A stretch of DNA of 44,362 nucleotides from the NCBI GenBank assembly GCA_964540855.1, contig CAZIOI010000002.1, forward strand, positions 1 through 44,362. Direction: 5' to 3'. Source of the stretch: CAZIOI01 sp964540855 (lineage in GTDB: Bacteria; Patescibacteriota; UBA1384; DTJR01). The position numbers and the translations under genes are program-made. This document shows positions 1 to 9,797 of the stretch, piece by piece (the stretch's first letter is position 1; each line of letters opens with the position of its first letter). The notes below the pieces were generated by a model. That model was not told where the DNA came from, searched no databases, and was given only the letters and a program-made list of their open reading frames with translations.

Positions 1-19
1 CGTTGCCATAAAACGTACA

Positions 20-37
20 CACCAGCTAACGCTGGTG
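20..37. terminator. Hairpin after ruvC, possible terminator
   Basis: CACCAGC and GCTGGTG form a 7-bp stem with a TAAC loop just past the ruvC stop. The T-rich side is better on the + strand (GTTTATTCTTT), so it may serve a + gene to the left of the window. For ruvC it is only a weak terminator. Confidence 0.4.
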
Positions 38-39
38 GT

Positions 40-540
40 TTATTCTTTGTAAGAACCAAGGTGGCAAAGTGCCACCGCCACAGCATCAATCGTATCGTCT
101 TGGGTGATATTGCAATTTTTAACTTGAAGCGTCACCATCTTGGTCATCTGCTCTTTGGTAGCATGACCATAACCAGAGACCGAGAGTTTTATGACGTTTG
201 GCTTATATTCAAAAATCTCCAGTTTTGCTCGTTTAGCAACCAGCATCGCCACACCGCGAGCGTGAGCCACGGATATACCGGTTTTAACATTTTTCACAAA
301 AAAGATTTCTTCGATCGCCAGTTCTAAGGGTGAATATTTCTTTATAACTTTTTCTAGCTCCGAGGCAATTAGCTCCAACCTGTCTGGTAGCGGAGTGTTG
401 GCCTTAGTTTCAACACAGCCACAATCAAGAAGGCTGATTGTCCGCCTTTTGCGCTCATCTAACGCCGACTTGACTATCGACCAGCCACAACGCCCAGTCC
501 CCGGATCTACGCCCAATACAACCTTGGATTTATTTGTCAC
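40..540 (-). CDS. ruvC: Holliday junction resolvase RuvC
   Basis: Endonuclease that cuts Holliday junctions symmetrically during recombinational repair, working with RuvAB. The 166-residue protein has the normal family length. The RNase H-like acidic residues are all visible: D12 in GVDPGTGRCGW, E77 in AIEEIFF, and D149 and D152 in the C-terminal DDTIDAVAVALCH. The start is GTG, three bases after the yebC stop, so the two genes are surely co-transcribed. yebC-ruvC adjacency is a classical bacterial arrangement. ruvA and ruvB are not in the window and may lie to the left. Confidence 0.96.
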   Translation of the reverse strand: MTNKSKVVLGVDPGTGRCGWSIVKSALDERKRRTISLLDCGCVETKANTPLPDRLELIASELEKVIKKYSPLELAIEEIFFVKNVKTGISVAHARGVAMLVAKRAKLEIFEYKPNVIKLSVSGYGHATKEQMTKMVTLQVKNCNITQDDTIDAVAVALCHLGSYKE

Positions 541-543
541 AAA

Positions 544-1254
544 CTACCCCAAATTACTACTCACGGCCGAAACATCGTCCAGTTCATCTAGAGCCTCCAA
601 AAGTTTGACTGCTTTTTGCGATTGTTCATCGCCCAGCTCTATTGTGGTATTTGGTTCCCAGACAAGCTCCGCCGATTCCGTGACAAATCCACCATCTTCC
701 AATGACTTTTTAACGGCAAAAAGTTCATCGGGTTTGGAATATATCAAATATCTATCACCCTCAACTTGATAATCCTCCGCACCTGAATCAATTATTACCA
801 TTTCTGCTTCGTCCTGCGATTTGATCGTTTTAGCGCTAATTGACCCCTTGCGGGAAAATAAATAACTGACCGAACCCGATTCGGCCAATTTCCCACCAAG
901 TTTATTCAAAACGCCTTTTATTTCGGCAGACGTTCGATTTTTATTATCTGTTAAGGCCTCAATTAAAATAGCCGTACCGGAAATACCGTATGATTCGTAA
1001 ATGATTCCCTCTATTTGATTTCCACCCAACTCACCCGTTCCCCTCTTGATTGCACGCTCGATTTTATCCTTGGGCATATTAGCCGCGCGCGCCTTATCAA
1101 TCGCTAGGCGAAGTTGAAAATTCATCGTTGGATCGCCGCCCGATCGGGCAGAAACCGAAATCAAATTAGCGATTTTTGTAAACAAACTACTGCGGCGCGC
1201 ATCCGTCGTCGCCTTCTGATGCTTGGTTGTTGCCCACTTAGAATGTCCTGACAT
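544..1254 (-). CDS. yebC: YebC/PmpR (TACO1) family protein
   Basis: A 236-residue member of the YebC family. The N-terminus MSGHSKWATTKHQKATTDARR is diagnostic, followed by the three-domain fold with NMPKDKIERAIKRGTGEL. The family was long annotated as a transcriptional regulator. Later work on bacterial and mitochondrial members points to ribosome-associated help in translating proline-rich stretches, so the regulator label should be used with care. It is the first gene of the yebC-ruvC pair, with GGAG about 5 bases before the ATG. Confidence 0.95.
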   Translation of the reverse strand: MSGHSKWATTKHQKATTDARRSSLFTKIANLISVSARSGGDPTMNFQLRLAIDKARAANMPKDKIERAIKRGTGELGGNQIEGIIYESYGISGTAILIEALTDNKNRTSAEIKGVLNKLGGKLAESGSVSYLFSRKGSISAKTIKSQDEAEMVIIDSGAEDYQVEGDRYLIYSKPDELFAVKKSLEDGGFVTESAELVWEPNTTIELGDEQSQKAVKLLEALDELDDVSAVSSNLG

Positions 1255-1369
1255 ACTGCTCCATATATTTAGCGTCTGCGAATTTATTTATGATAAAAAT
1301 ACCAAGGCTTTATAACAGGTTTAACATTATAACAAATACTACTTCGTATCAAGATTTACGCCAACCGTC

Positions 1370-1398
1370 TTGACATCGGGTATAATTGGCGGTAGAGT
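1370..1398 (+). promoter_or_regulatory. Sigma70-type promoter of GC-rich cassette 1
   Basis: TTGACA (1370-1375) and TAGAGT (1393-1398) are 17 bp apart. A TATAAT at 1381-1386 lies too close to this -35 to pair with it and has no good -35 of its own. A leader hairpin follows at 1422-1439 (7-bp stem, TTTT loop), then GGAGG at 1450-1454. Confidence 0.5.
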
Positions 1399-1462
1399 TT
1401 CCTGATTTAGCACATTACCAAGGGTTGCTTTTGCAGCCCAACGATAAACGGAGGTGCGCATT

Positions 1463-1858
1463 ATGCGCCCAACGAAACTTAGCAGTATTGCCGTGGTCGC
1501 CCTCGTGGCGACCCTCATGGTCGTAGCCTGCGCCGTTCCGGCGCAGGCCCAGCTCGGCATCCAGGTCCAGATCGGGCCCGGATACAACTCGCAGGGCCCA
1601 CTGCAGCCTGTTGTGGTGCAGTGGTCAGATGGGACGACTTCTGTGGCATGGGTGCCCGCGCCCCAGCCGCAGATCGTTGTCCCCGTTCGGCCGCAATGGC
1701 AGCAGCCCTGGGGCTGCCAACCACCCCCGCCACCATGCTGGGGCGGACCACCTCCTCCCTTTTTCGACGCCCCCCGTCGTGGCGGCTCCCACGGCGGCGG
1801 ACACCATGACGGTGGAGGCCGGATCCGCTCCGGCGGACCCAGCCGCCACCCACGCTGA
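1463..1858 (+). CDS. Secreted Pro/Gly/His-rich protein, unknown function (cassette 1)
   Basis: A 131-residue protein that I do not recognise. It starts with a clear Sec signal peptide (MRPTKLSS, then a hydrophobic core, then CAVPAQAQ with probable cleavage after AQA). A short region rich in Q, V and P follows (VQIGPGYNSQG, VVVQWSDGTTSVAWVPAP). The tail is low-complexity with PPPPP, GGPPPPFF and Gly/His/Arg repeats. I chose ATG 1463 over the in-frame GTG at 1454 because GGAGG sits 8 bases before the ATG, while the GTG overlaps that site. Third codon positions are strongly G/C, unlike yebC or the comEC genes on either side, which suggests acquisition. It is the only gene in its cassette. Confidence 0.7.
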   Translation: MRPTKLSSIAVVALVATLMVVACAVPAQAQLGIQVQIGPGYNSQGPLQPVVVQWSDGTTSVAWVPAPQPQIVVPVRPQWQQPWGCQPPPPPCWGGPPPPFFDAPRRGGSHGGGHHDGGGRIRSGGPSRHPR

Positions 1859-2036
1859 CACCACAGCCGCGGGTGAGCTTCTGTTCCCGTCATCCGCGGC
1901 CCCACATCTTCGGTCGGTTGACCACGGTTCACACCCCCGGAACCGCGCCCAATGGTCTTCCGACCCTCCTGCGGGACATCACCTGTCCCGCGTCACACGG
2001 CCCGAGCGGAGAGTATGCCCACTCTCCGCTCGGGCC
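1859..2036 (+). terminator. Hairpin-rich 3' region and terminator of cassette 1
   Basis: Successive hairpins fill the GC-rich segment after the stop: CCGCGG arms at 1867 and 1894, CGGTTC/GGAACCG at 1925-1945, and GCGGGAC/GTCCCGC at 1971-1991. The last is a perfect 16-bp stem (1999-2014 with 2021-2036, loop ATGCCC) followed by ACCTTGTTTAT, a weak T tract. The final hairpin is probably the transcript end. The earlier ones make the 3' region structured. No gene is seen here. Confidence 0.6.
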
Positions 2037-2050
2037 ACCTTGTTTATAAA

Positions 2051-2935
2051 CTAGTTCGCCGCTTGCCAACCATTTTCGGTCAAATCAAATTCAACGCTCC
2101 CCACCTCATCCGTCCTGAATATTTTTGCACCGAGATTTTTATAAAAATCAATTGTCTCTTTCGCCGGATGACCATAACGATTCGGCTGACCGACTGAAAT
2201 CACCGCATATTTGGCAGCAATTTTTTCCAGTAAGTTCTCACTGATACCATTACTCGACCCGTGATGAGAGGCTTTTACAATCTCGGATTTCAGTATCGTC
2301 TCAAGGTTAGCGCCAGCCACCGCATCCAGAGCTTTATTTTCAGCATCGGCGAGCATCATCACATCGGCATCGCCGGGCGCGTCAAATTTCATAACCAGAG
2401 AACTGTCATTTGATGATAAATCACCAACCTGATCCTTATTAGGCCACAGAATATCAACAGAAAAATATTCTCCAAGCGATACTTCATCACCAACGCCAAG
2501 TGTAAATTCGGAAATTTTTTGCTCATCAATCTTTTTGGCAATTCTCTGGTATGTTTTTGATTCAGCTTGTTTACCAGACGTGTATAGATTATCGATCTTG
2601 TACGAGTCCAAAATATGCTCGAATCCTCCGATATGATCCAAATCTGGGTGGGTCAAAAAAACATATTCCAACTCTCTATCCGAGGGCGGCATCACGGCTG
2701 CAAGCTTGTCCAAGACTCCTTCGTCCGGTCCGCCGTCAATCAATATTTGTACGGATCCCGGCAAGCTGAAAACCGCCGAATCACCTTGACCCACATCTAA
2801 AAAGAAAACTTTTGCTAACGTGTCAGAATCGGGACTTGCCTTTGCCGACCCGAAATAATAGACCCAAATACCCGAGCACAGCAATAACAGCGCAATGGCA
2901 ATATATTCAAATTTTATTTTTCTGAGCTTTGTCAT
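2051..2935 (-). CDS. ComEC C-terminal-type metallo-beta-lactamase-fold protein
   Basis: A 294-residue protein with one N-terminal membrane segment (about residues 10-28) and an extracytoplasmic metallo-beta-lactamase domain. Motifs are FLDVGQGDS (about 45-53), LIDGG, THPDLDHIGG (95-104, metal ligands), KASHHGSSN and YGHPA. This is the MBL domain normally fused to the C-terminus of ComEC/Rec2, proposed to degrade one strand of incoming DNA. Here it is a separate gene overlapping the preceding channel gene by 29 bp, so the two are translationally linked and probably act as one split ComEC. Confidence 0.9.
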   Translation of the reverse strand: MTKLRKIKFEYIAIALLLLCSGIWVYYFGSAKASPDSDTLAKVFFLDVGQGDSAVFSLPGSVQILIDGGPDEGVLDKLAAVMPPSDRELEYVFLTHPDLDHIGGFEHILDSYKIDNLYTSGKQAESKTYQRIAKKIDEQKISEFTLGVGDEVSLGEYFSVDILWPNKDQVGDLSSNDSSLVMKFDAPGDADVMMLADAENKALDAVAGANLETILKSEIVKASHHGSSNGISENLLEKIAAKYAVISVGQPNRYGHPAKETIDFYKNLGAKIFRTDEVGSVEFDLTENGWQAAN

Positions 2936-4346
2936 AAATCATCGACAAATATACAATGATCATCGATACGATAACATAGTATGTGATCAAACCCGTAAGA
3001 CCGAACTGAATACTCTTGAAATTCAGAGTCTCAAAGGCAGACGATATCTCAATGACCTTCTTTATATATAATACAGGCAAACTAAAAAAAGTACTCGCAA
3101 CCAGCGCCGCTTTGAAGTTAATCAAAGCAATCGCAAAACCGACAAAAACCGCCAGCATCGCCAGTGGCACGATTGGCAAAATAAAAATGTTCGAGACAAG
3201 ACCGATGAGGCTGATTCGACCAAATTGATACAACAGCACGCCAAAACAAAACAATTGCGCCATTAGGCTTTCTGCAAAAACAGTCGCAATAGTCGAGAAC
3301 CATTGAGAGTCCTTGACAAAATATGAAATTTTTTGCGAGTAGATAATTCCGACCGTAGCCAAAAAGCTTAGTTGAAAACCAATATCGAAAATAATAAAAG
3401 GGTTAATAATCATCATTATAAGTCCCGCCAATACCAGTAAATTCATTGGTGAACCTTTCCTGCCAACCATTTTGGCGATAATTGCCGTAGACCCCATAAT
3501 AGCCGCGCGTACTACCGACGAGGGAAACCCGGTCAAGAAACAAAATATAATCAAAATCAGGATACTCAAGTAAAATGCCCTGTTCTTCCCGATCGCACCC
3601 CGAAGCAGATTAAAAAGTCCAACCAAGATAATCGAGATATTATAGCCCGATACAGCCGTGATATGCACAAGCCCGGAGTCTTTAATTTTTTCATCAAAAA
3701 TCTTCGAAAAATTCGGATCGCCAAAAATCAGACCCTTTGCCAATTGCCCGAGATCACCGGGCATTAACACGTCGAAAATAGAGTCGAGCCTTTCTCTGGC
3801 GGCGTTGAAATAATTTTTTAAAGAAAATCCCGAAGATATTATCCGGATCTCGTCCGTTTGAGCAATTTGATCCGTCGAATATTTTGCAAAATAATACTTG
3901 CCCATTTTCCGCTCCCGTGTGATAGCTCCTTCACCGACACAAATTAGAAGCATATCGGAAATTTTATAAGGCAATTCTTTTGCGGTTTTAACGATCAAAT
4001 TTCCGGCCGAAGAACTTACCGCAAGTTCTATGCCAAATGACGACTCGCGGATGTCTCGCAATTTAAATTCGCCGCAACCGTTAAAGTTGTCTATCGGACC
4101 AAGCAACCTAAAACCGCAAGCGAACAGTATTCCGGCATACAGCACAACAGCGACAAGAGCCACAGAAAACATTTTGTTTAACAAAAAAGTGGCAAGCAAA
4201 ACCAGCGCAACCGACAAAATAAACAAAAACATTTTTCTGTTATTTAGATCAAAACTCGCGCCAAGGAAAATTCCAACCGACGCAAAGAGCATTAAACACA
4301 CCGGCAAATCGATTTGAGCAATTTTTTTTGACAGCCGCCGGATCAT
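2907..4346 (-). CDS. comEC: ComEC/Rec2 channel protein (competence domain, split form)
   Basis: A 479-residue polytopic membrane protein carrying the ComEC N-terminal region (two membrane segments, then a DUF4131/OB-like extracellular part to about residue 170) and the Competence domain. Typical sequence is GLIFGDPNFSKIFDEKIKDSGLVHITAVSGYNISII, where H-x-x-A-V-S-G-x-N is the family signature. It forms the inner-membrane channel for single-stranded DNA in natural transformation. Full-length ComEC is about 700-800 residues; here the C-terminal MBL part is the next gene. The start codon region overlaps the divergent promoter at 4328-4356. Confidence 0.9.
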   Translation of the reverse strand: MIRRLSKKIAQIDLPVCLMLFASVGIFLGASFDLNNRKMFLFILSVALVLLATFLLNKMFSVALVAVVLYAGILFACGFRLLGPIDNFNGCGEFKLRDIRESSFGIELAVSSSAGNLIVKTAKELPYKISDMLLICVGEGAITRERKMGKYYFAKYSTDQIAQTDEIRIISSGFSLKNYFNAARERLDSIFDVLMPGDLGQLAKGLIFGDPNFSKIFDEKIKDSGLVHITAVSGYNISIILVGLFNLLRGAIGKNRAFYLSILILIIFCFLTGFPSSVVRAAIMGSTAIIAKMVGRKGSPMNLLVLAGLIMMIINPFIIFDIGFQLSFLATVGIIYSQKISYFVKDSQWFSTIATVFAESLMAQLFCFGVLLYQFGRISLIGLVSNIFILPIVPLAMLAVFVGFAIALINFKAALVASTFFSLPVLYIKKVIEISSAFETLNFKSIQFGLTGLITYYVIVSMIIVYLSMIYDKAQKNKI

Positions 4347-4356
4347 CTAGGATAAT
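4328..4356 (+). promoter_or_regulatory. Strong promoter, near-leaderless mRNA
   Basis: TTGACA (4328-4333), a 17-bp spacer and GATAAT (4351-4356). Transcription would begin near 4363, only a few bases before the ATG at 4370, where no Shine-Dalgarno is seen. The promoter lies partly inside the first codons of the divergent comEC. Confidence 0.65.
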
Positions 4357-4369
4357 GTTAGCAGTAATT

Positions 4370-4948
4370 ATGCGAAATCAAAGAACCATATCAAATCTCT
4401 TTATAGCCAGTCTCCTCGTTGTCGTAGTCACGACTTTCGGATTGTTTGCAAATTCCAAAATCCAGGCTGACAGCTACCCGGGCTACGCTGCAGCCAAATT
4501 GCAGTTTAAAATCACCTCCGCGACTAGACAAGATATAGAAGTTGAAACAAGATTTATGTCAACCGACCCGACAGTCAAAAAATACAACTACAAAAAGAGA
4601 ACTTTTTCAATCAAACCCGGCACGACCACCATTAACTGGACCATCAGAAAGATTATGCCCGGGACAAAATTGATCAAAGTTTATGCAACCAAAACTTTTT
4701 CACCCGACGAGATTACAACAACCCTCTTAGCTGACGAAGTTTCGTTAGTAGGACCATTTCAATGGATTGATCCGACCGCCGCAACCATTACCAAGACACC
4801 GACAAATACAACAACGCCGCAAGAGAGTCCAACCGCCTCAGCGGTTAAATCCGAGATACCGGTGCCGGCAGTACCGGCTGCGCCGTCGGCAACTGCCACC
4901 GCCTCGGCATCCTCCGGCGACTACCTGTCTCTCCCGGGCGGCCTCTGA
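4370..4948 (+). CDS. Exported protein of unknown function with Thr/Pro/Ala-rich tail
   Basis: A 192-residue protein. It has an N-terminal signal sequence or anchor (MRNQRTISNLFIASLLVVVVTTFGLF, Ala/Asp-containing junction near SKIQADS). A beta-rich domain follows (about 35-125: AAKLQFKITSATRQDIEVETRF, IKPGTTTINWTIRKIMPGTKLIKVYATKTF), then a linker of TP, TTTP, PVPAVPAAP and TATASASS. The last residues are DYLSLPGGL. I do not recognise the family. ATG 4370 is chosen because the upstream in-frame ATG (4355) lies in the -10 box. It lies 55 bp before grpE and is probably outside the grpE operon proper. Confidence 0.75.
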   Translation: MRNQRTISNLFIASLLVVVVTTFGLFANSKIQADSYPGYAAAKLQFKITSATRQDIEVETRFMSTDPTVKKYNYKKRTFSIKPGTTTINWTIRKIMPGTKLIKVYATKTFSPDEITTTLLADEVSLVGPFQWIDPTAATITKTPTNTTTPQESPTASAVKSEIPVPAVPAAPSATATASASSGDYLSLPGGL

Positions 4949-5003
4949 CGAAGTCTGGACAAATTGGCTTTGTTGCAGTAATCTACACTTCTGGGAGTTT
5001 TGT

Positions 5004-5459
5004 ATGAAAGACAAAAAAACATCAATCAAAAACGAAATTGCAGAACTAAAGCAGGGCTGGCAAAGAACTCAAGCCGATTTTGACAATTATAAAAAGAGAA
5101 CCGAGCACGAAAAACAAAATTGGAATGGAGAGGGGAAATTGGAGGCATTCACCAAAATCCTTCCTGTACTAGATAATCTGGTGGCAGCCACCAACCACCT
5201 GCCCGAAAATCTCGCGCAAGACGGCTGGGCGCAAGGAATTTTATTTATCGCCAAACAAATCGAGCAAACTCTCGAAGATCTAGGAATATCTAGGATTTCA
5301 CCGCAGATTGGAGACAAGTTTGACCCGAATTTCCATGAGGCCGTGGCTACAGAGAAAAATGAACAAATTGACACCGGATGTATAATTAGTATTGAAAATA
5401 TTGGTTATATGAGCGAGAACAAATTAATACGCCCGGCTAGGGTGAAGGTGGGAGAGTAA
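5004..5459 (+). CDS. grpE: GrpE nucleotide exchange factor
   Basis: A 151-residue GrpE, shorter than the usual 180-200. The long N-terminal helix is reduced (KNEIAELKQGWQRTQADFDNYKKRTEHEKQ). The C-terminal beta-domain is intact (DKFDPNFHEAV, GYMSENKLIRPARVKVGE). It drives ADP release from DnaK. GGGAG precedes the ATG. It is followed without a gap by the PspC gene; dnaK comes after the LiaF-like gene. No copy of the inverted repeat found before dnaK and dnaJ is seen here. Confidence 0.93.
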   Translation: MKDKKTSIKNEIAELKQGWQRTQADFDNYKKRTEHEKQNWNGEGKLEAFTKILPVLDNLVAATNHLPENLAQDGWAQGILFIAKQIEQTLEDLGISRISPQIGDKFDPNFHEAVATEKNEQIDTGCIISIENIGYMSENKLIRPARVKVGE

Positions 5460-5903
5460 ATGGCTAACGAAATCAGAAAATTGCGAAGGTCATCCGGCGA
5501 CAAAATGATCGCTGGTGTTTGCAGCGGTTTGGGTGAGTATTTCGACGTTGATCCTCTGATTTTCAGACTTATTTTTGCGGTAATGATCATTTTCGGTGGT
5601 ACCGGAGTTCTTGCGTATATCATCTTGTGGATTCTAATTCCGGAAGACAGTGAACAAAGACCCACTAAAGACCTAGGAGAAAATATCAAGAAAGGCGCCG
5701 ATAAGATGGCATCGGAAATAAAAGATGGCAGTGTTCACGGTAGCGGTCGATTCGTAGCCGGCGCAATAATTTTAACAATCGGTATTATATTTTTGATAAA
5801 CAATTTCTTCCCCTTCATCGGACTAGGGATGAAAAAACTCTGGCCCCTTGTCATTATTGCCGTTGGAGGGAGTATTTTACTTAGTCCCAAAAGGAGAGAC
5901 TAG
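5460..5903 (+). CDS. PspC-domain membrane protein
   Basis: A 147-residue protein. Residues 5-63 form a PspC domain (LRRSSGDKMIAGVCSGLGEYFDVDPLIFRLIF, then a membrane helix ending ILIPED). Two more membrane segments follow at about 97-117 and 125-140, with the WPLVIIAVGG motif typical of LiaF/DUF5668-type anchors. PspC proteins take part in envelope-stress sensing. The ATG directly follows the grpE stop, and its own stop shares one base with the next start, so grpE, this gene and the next form one translationally coupled unit. Confidence 0.85.
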   Translation: MANEIRKLRRSSGDKMIAGVCSGLGEYFDVDPLIFRLIFAVMIIFGGTGVLAYIILWILIPEDSEQRPTKDLGENIKKGADKMASEIKDGSVHGSGRFVAGAIILTIGIIFLINNFFPFIGLGMKKLWPLVIIAVGGSILLSPKRRD

Positions 5904-6805
5904 TGAACTTTTCAAAGATTTTTTGGGGTTTGTTGGTTATTTTTATAGGCACTTGCCTTTTAATGGTTAATTTTGGTCTGATGAGCTCTGAAAGTTTTGA
6001 GCAAATATGGAGACTGTGGCCGGTTGTTTTGATTGCCCTAGGTTTATCAATTATGGCTCGCGGTAGCGGAAAGATTGCCTCCGGTTTTCTTGGCGTGTTA
6101 TCTTTCATCATACTCGTTGGGTTTTTTAGTGCGTTTTTGCATCCCGTAACAAGACCATTTTTGACCAAAGAGACAGTCGAAGCCAAAAAAACCATTATCG
6201 CCGAGCCAGTTAATGAGGATGCAGCGTCAGTCAAAATAGATATCTCGCTAGGTGCGGCGAATCTGGATATATCCGGCGGCTCTTCGCAGCTAATAGAAGG
6301 TGAGATAGATAGTAATTTTGTTAGTGTTGAAACAAAACGGGACTTTTTCGAGGAGACAGATAGTTTCAAGATTAATTCGAAAGGTGCATCATTTCCTTTT
6401 CTGCACGGAAAAAATGACTGGCAGCTGTCTCTTGGTGATCAACTCCCGACAGAGCTCTTGGTCAGTGCCGGAGCCGTTGATGCAACCATCGATCTGACGA
6501 ACACCAAAACAAAGAAATTCACCTATAAAGCCGGCGCAACAACAGCCAATATCACGTTCCCAAAAGATATTGACTTTGCTCAAGCAGATATTAATGTCGG
6601 TGCCAGCACTGTGACGCTGAATGTTTCTCAAAATACCGGAATCAAAATATCTGCAAAAACAGGTGCAACATCAAATAACTTTACTGCTTTCGGTCTCGAA
6701 AAAAATGGGAATGTTTATCAGAGCAAGGATTATGACACTTTCACCAAAAAACTAGAGATCAATCTCGAAACCGGCGCGTCCTCAATAGAACTCAAAAGAG
6801 TCTAA
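5903..6805 (+). CDS. LiaF-like membrane protein with beta-helical adhesin-type domain
   Basis: A 300-residue protein. The N-terminal part holds about three or four membrane segments (FWGLLVIFIGTCLLMVNFGL, LWPVVLIALGLSIMA, FLGVLSFIILVGFF). The C-terminal 190 residues are repetitive beta-strands of the toast-rack/DUF4097 kind (VKIDISLGAANLDISGGSSQLIEGEI, ATIDLTNTKTKKFTYKAGATTANITF). This matches the architecture of LiaF and its relatives, negative regulators of cell-envelope stress responses. Together with the preceding PspC protein it suggests an envelope-stress module linked to the DnaK chaperone genes. The start is GTG, overlapping the PspC stop by one base. Confidence 0.8.
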   Translation: MNFSKIFWGLLVIFIGTCLLMVNFGLMSSESFEQIWRLWPVVLIALGLSIMARGSGKIASGFLGVLSFIILVGFFSAFLHPVTRPFLTKETVEAKKTIIAEPVNEDAASVKIDISLGAANLDISGGSSQLIEGEIDSNFVSVETKRDFFEETDSFKINSKGASFPFLHGKNDWQLSLGDQLPTELLVSAGAVDATIDLTNTKTKKFTYKAGATTANITFPKDIDFAQADINVGASTVTLNVSQNTGIKISAKTGATSNNFTAFGLEKNGNVYQSKDYDTFTKKLEINLETGASSIELKRV

Positions 6806-6817
6806 ATACCTAAACTC

Positions 6818-6846
6818 TTGACAAAATGTAAAGTAAACTTTACAAT
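6818..6846 (+). promoter_or_regulatory. dnaK promoter with embedded inverted-repeat operator
   Basis: TTGACA (6818-6823), 17-bp spacer, TACAAT (6841-6846). The spacer holds the perfect inverted repeat TGTAAAG-TAAA-CTTTACA (6827-6844), which runs into the -10. A repressor bound here would block RNA polymerase. It is neither CIRCE (TTAGCACTC-N9-GAGTGCTAA) nor HAIR. A second copy is at the dnaJ promoter (9734-9751). Confidence 0.75.
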
Positions 6847-6879
6847 TATTTTACATAATAAAAAAATAAGAGGAGTTAT

Positions 6880-8775
<1,896 letters not shown>

Positions 8776-8790
8776 TATCTGCTAATATAG

Positions 8791-8832
8791 AGAAAAGCCC
8801 CGGACGCGAAGCCGCTTGTCCGGGGCTTTTCT
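8791..8832 (+). terminator. dnaK terminator
   Basis: A perfect 14-bp stem, AGAAAAGCCCCGGA with TCCGGGGCTTTTCT, around a 14-base loop. A-rich and T-rich flanks let it work in both directions. Confidence 0.85.
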
Positions 8833-8865
8833 GGTTAATGCAGAAATTAAGGTTTATTTGTGGGT

Positions 8866-9000
8866 AGTGTCGCTAAAGCGACATATTTCTAACTTGGTAT
8901 CTTTTGACTTACAATTTTTACTTAACAATTTTTAATTTTGCATTGTGATTATACGTTTTGCCTTTTTCGTTATACGTTTTGAATTATTTTGTTGTGGTAA
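8866..9000. repeat. Dispersed repeat family A, copy before the lipoprotein gene
   Basis: Contains the GTGTCGCT...AGCGACAT stem-loop, then TATCTTTTGACTTACAATTT, and the motif GATTATACGTTTTGCC...TCGTTATACGTTTT. The same modules recur near 11.2, 20.8, 22.3, 26.4, 30.5, 34.0, 35.7, 37.4 and 41.4 kb, in both orientations. Confidence 0.75.
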
Positions 9001-9010
9001 AATTGTATTG

Positions 9011-9721
9011 ATGAAAAAAATCTTTTTGGTTTTTGTGGTTGTAATATCAGTGATGCTTACTGGTTGTAGCTGGCAGAAAAAATCCTCTGCTACGGTTTCC
9101 GATTCCGATCAGGTCACAGACGTCGAAGCCGAGGCGACTGTTGCCGCGACAGATAGCGGTGAAGATGATACTTCGCTGACCGATTCTCTCGCTGATTCAA
9201 CATCGAGTGCAGACACGTTTAATCTCGATTTTGAAAGTCAAAAAATCACCGACCTCTTCGATCAGGCTTATCAAGAAGCCTATTCCGATGCCAACGCAAC
9301 GCTCGCCGGTAAAGCCAAATTTTGCAATAGCCTTGCCGAATTCACACCGGCACAATCGCCGGATAGTGCAAAAATCAGTTTCTTCTTCACCTCGGAAGAT
9401 CAGAATGATTGGTATTGGGTCGGGCAAAAAGACCTACTTGAGAATAAAAAGATTAGGCTTTTTGCTGCAAAAAGAGATTTTACAGACATAGCCTGCACGT
9501 CCGTTACGACAGATCAGCTGACTGCCAACTATGCCGATGCGCTCAAAACTGTCGCTGAGTCGAAAAAAACAACTTTCACCGCAGACGAACCCTCCAAAAT
9601 TAAAATTTATATCGAAGGATACACGTGGAAAGTAGAATTTTGGAAATCCGACTCGACAATCACCTCGCAGACAGCCCCCATCACCGCCACAACTACGACC
9701 GCCACAAGCACGGGCGAATAG
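9011..9721 (+). CDS. Lipoprotein of unknown function
   Basis: A 236-residue protein with a lipoprotein signal: MKKIFLVFVVVISVMLTGC, lipobox LTGC, lipidated Cys at 19. An Asp/Ser/Thr/Glu-rich linker (20-75) leads to a soluble domain (about 75-220) rich in aromatic residues (DQNDWYWVGQKDLLENKKIRLF, IYIEGYTWKVEFWKSD). The end is a TATTTTATST tail. No family recognised. ATG 9011 places the signal correctly; the in-frame region upstream is repeat DNA. It sits between dnaK and dnaJ, and its stop directly abuts the dnaJ operator. Confidence 0.8.
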   Translation: MKKIFLVFVVVISVMLTGCSWQKKSSATVSDSDQVTDVEAEATVAATDSGEDDTSLTDSLADSTSSADTFNLDFESQKITDLFDQAYQEAYSDANATLAGKAKFCNSLAEFTPAQSPDSAKISFFFTSEDQNDWYWVGQKDLLENKKIRLFAAKRDFTDIACTSVTTDQLTANYADALKTVAESKKTTFTADEPSKIKIYIEGYTWKVEFWKSDSTITSQTAPITATTTTATSTGE

Positions 9722-9774
9722 TTATCTCAATAATGTAAAGCACTCTTTACTAATCTTGAGATAAATAGTAAAAT
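9722..9774 (+). promoter_or_regulatory. dnaJ promoter/operator with nested inverted repeats
   Basis: The inner repeat TGTAAAG-CACT-CTTTACT (9734-9751) matches the dnaK operator in both half-sites. It lies inside a longer imperfect repeat (TTATCTCAA at 9722-9730 with TTGAGATAA). TTTACT (9746-9751), a 17-bp spacer and TAAAAT (9769-9774) can serve as the promoter, so the -35 lies inside the operator. The position of the inner repeat relative to the promoter differs from dnaK, which suggests that the repeat itself is the conserved element. Confidence 0.65.
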
Positions 9775-9797
9775 ATTATGCGTTAACTTTTATTTAT

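Noticed and set aside
1370..1386. TTGACA and TATAAT as a promoter pair
   Set aside because: They are only 5 bp apart; TTGACA with TAGAGT at 17 bp fits better.
6818..6846. CIRCE element at dnaK
   Set aside because: The inverted repeat has different half-sites and a 4-bp centre.
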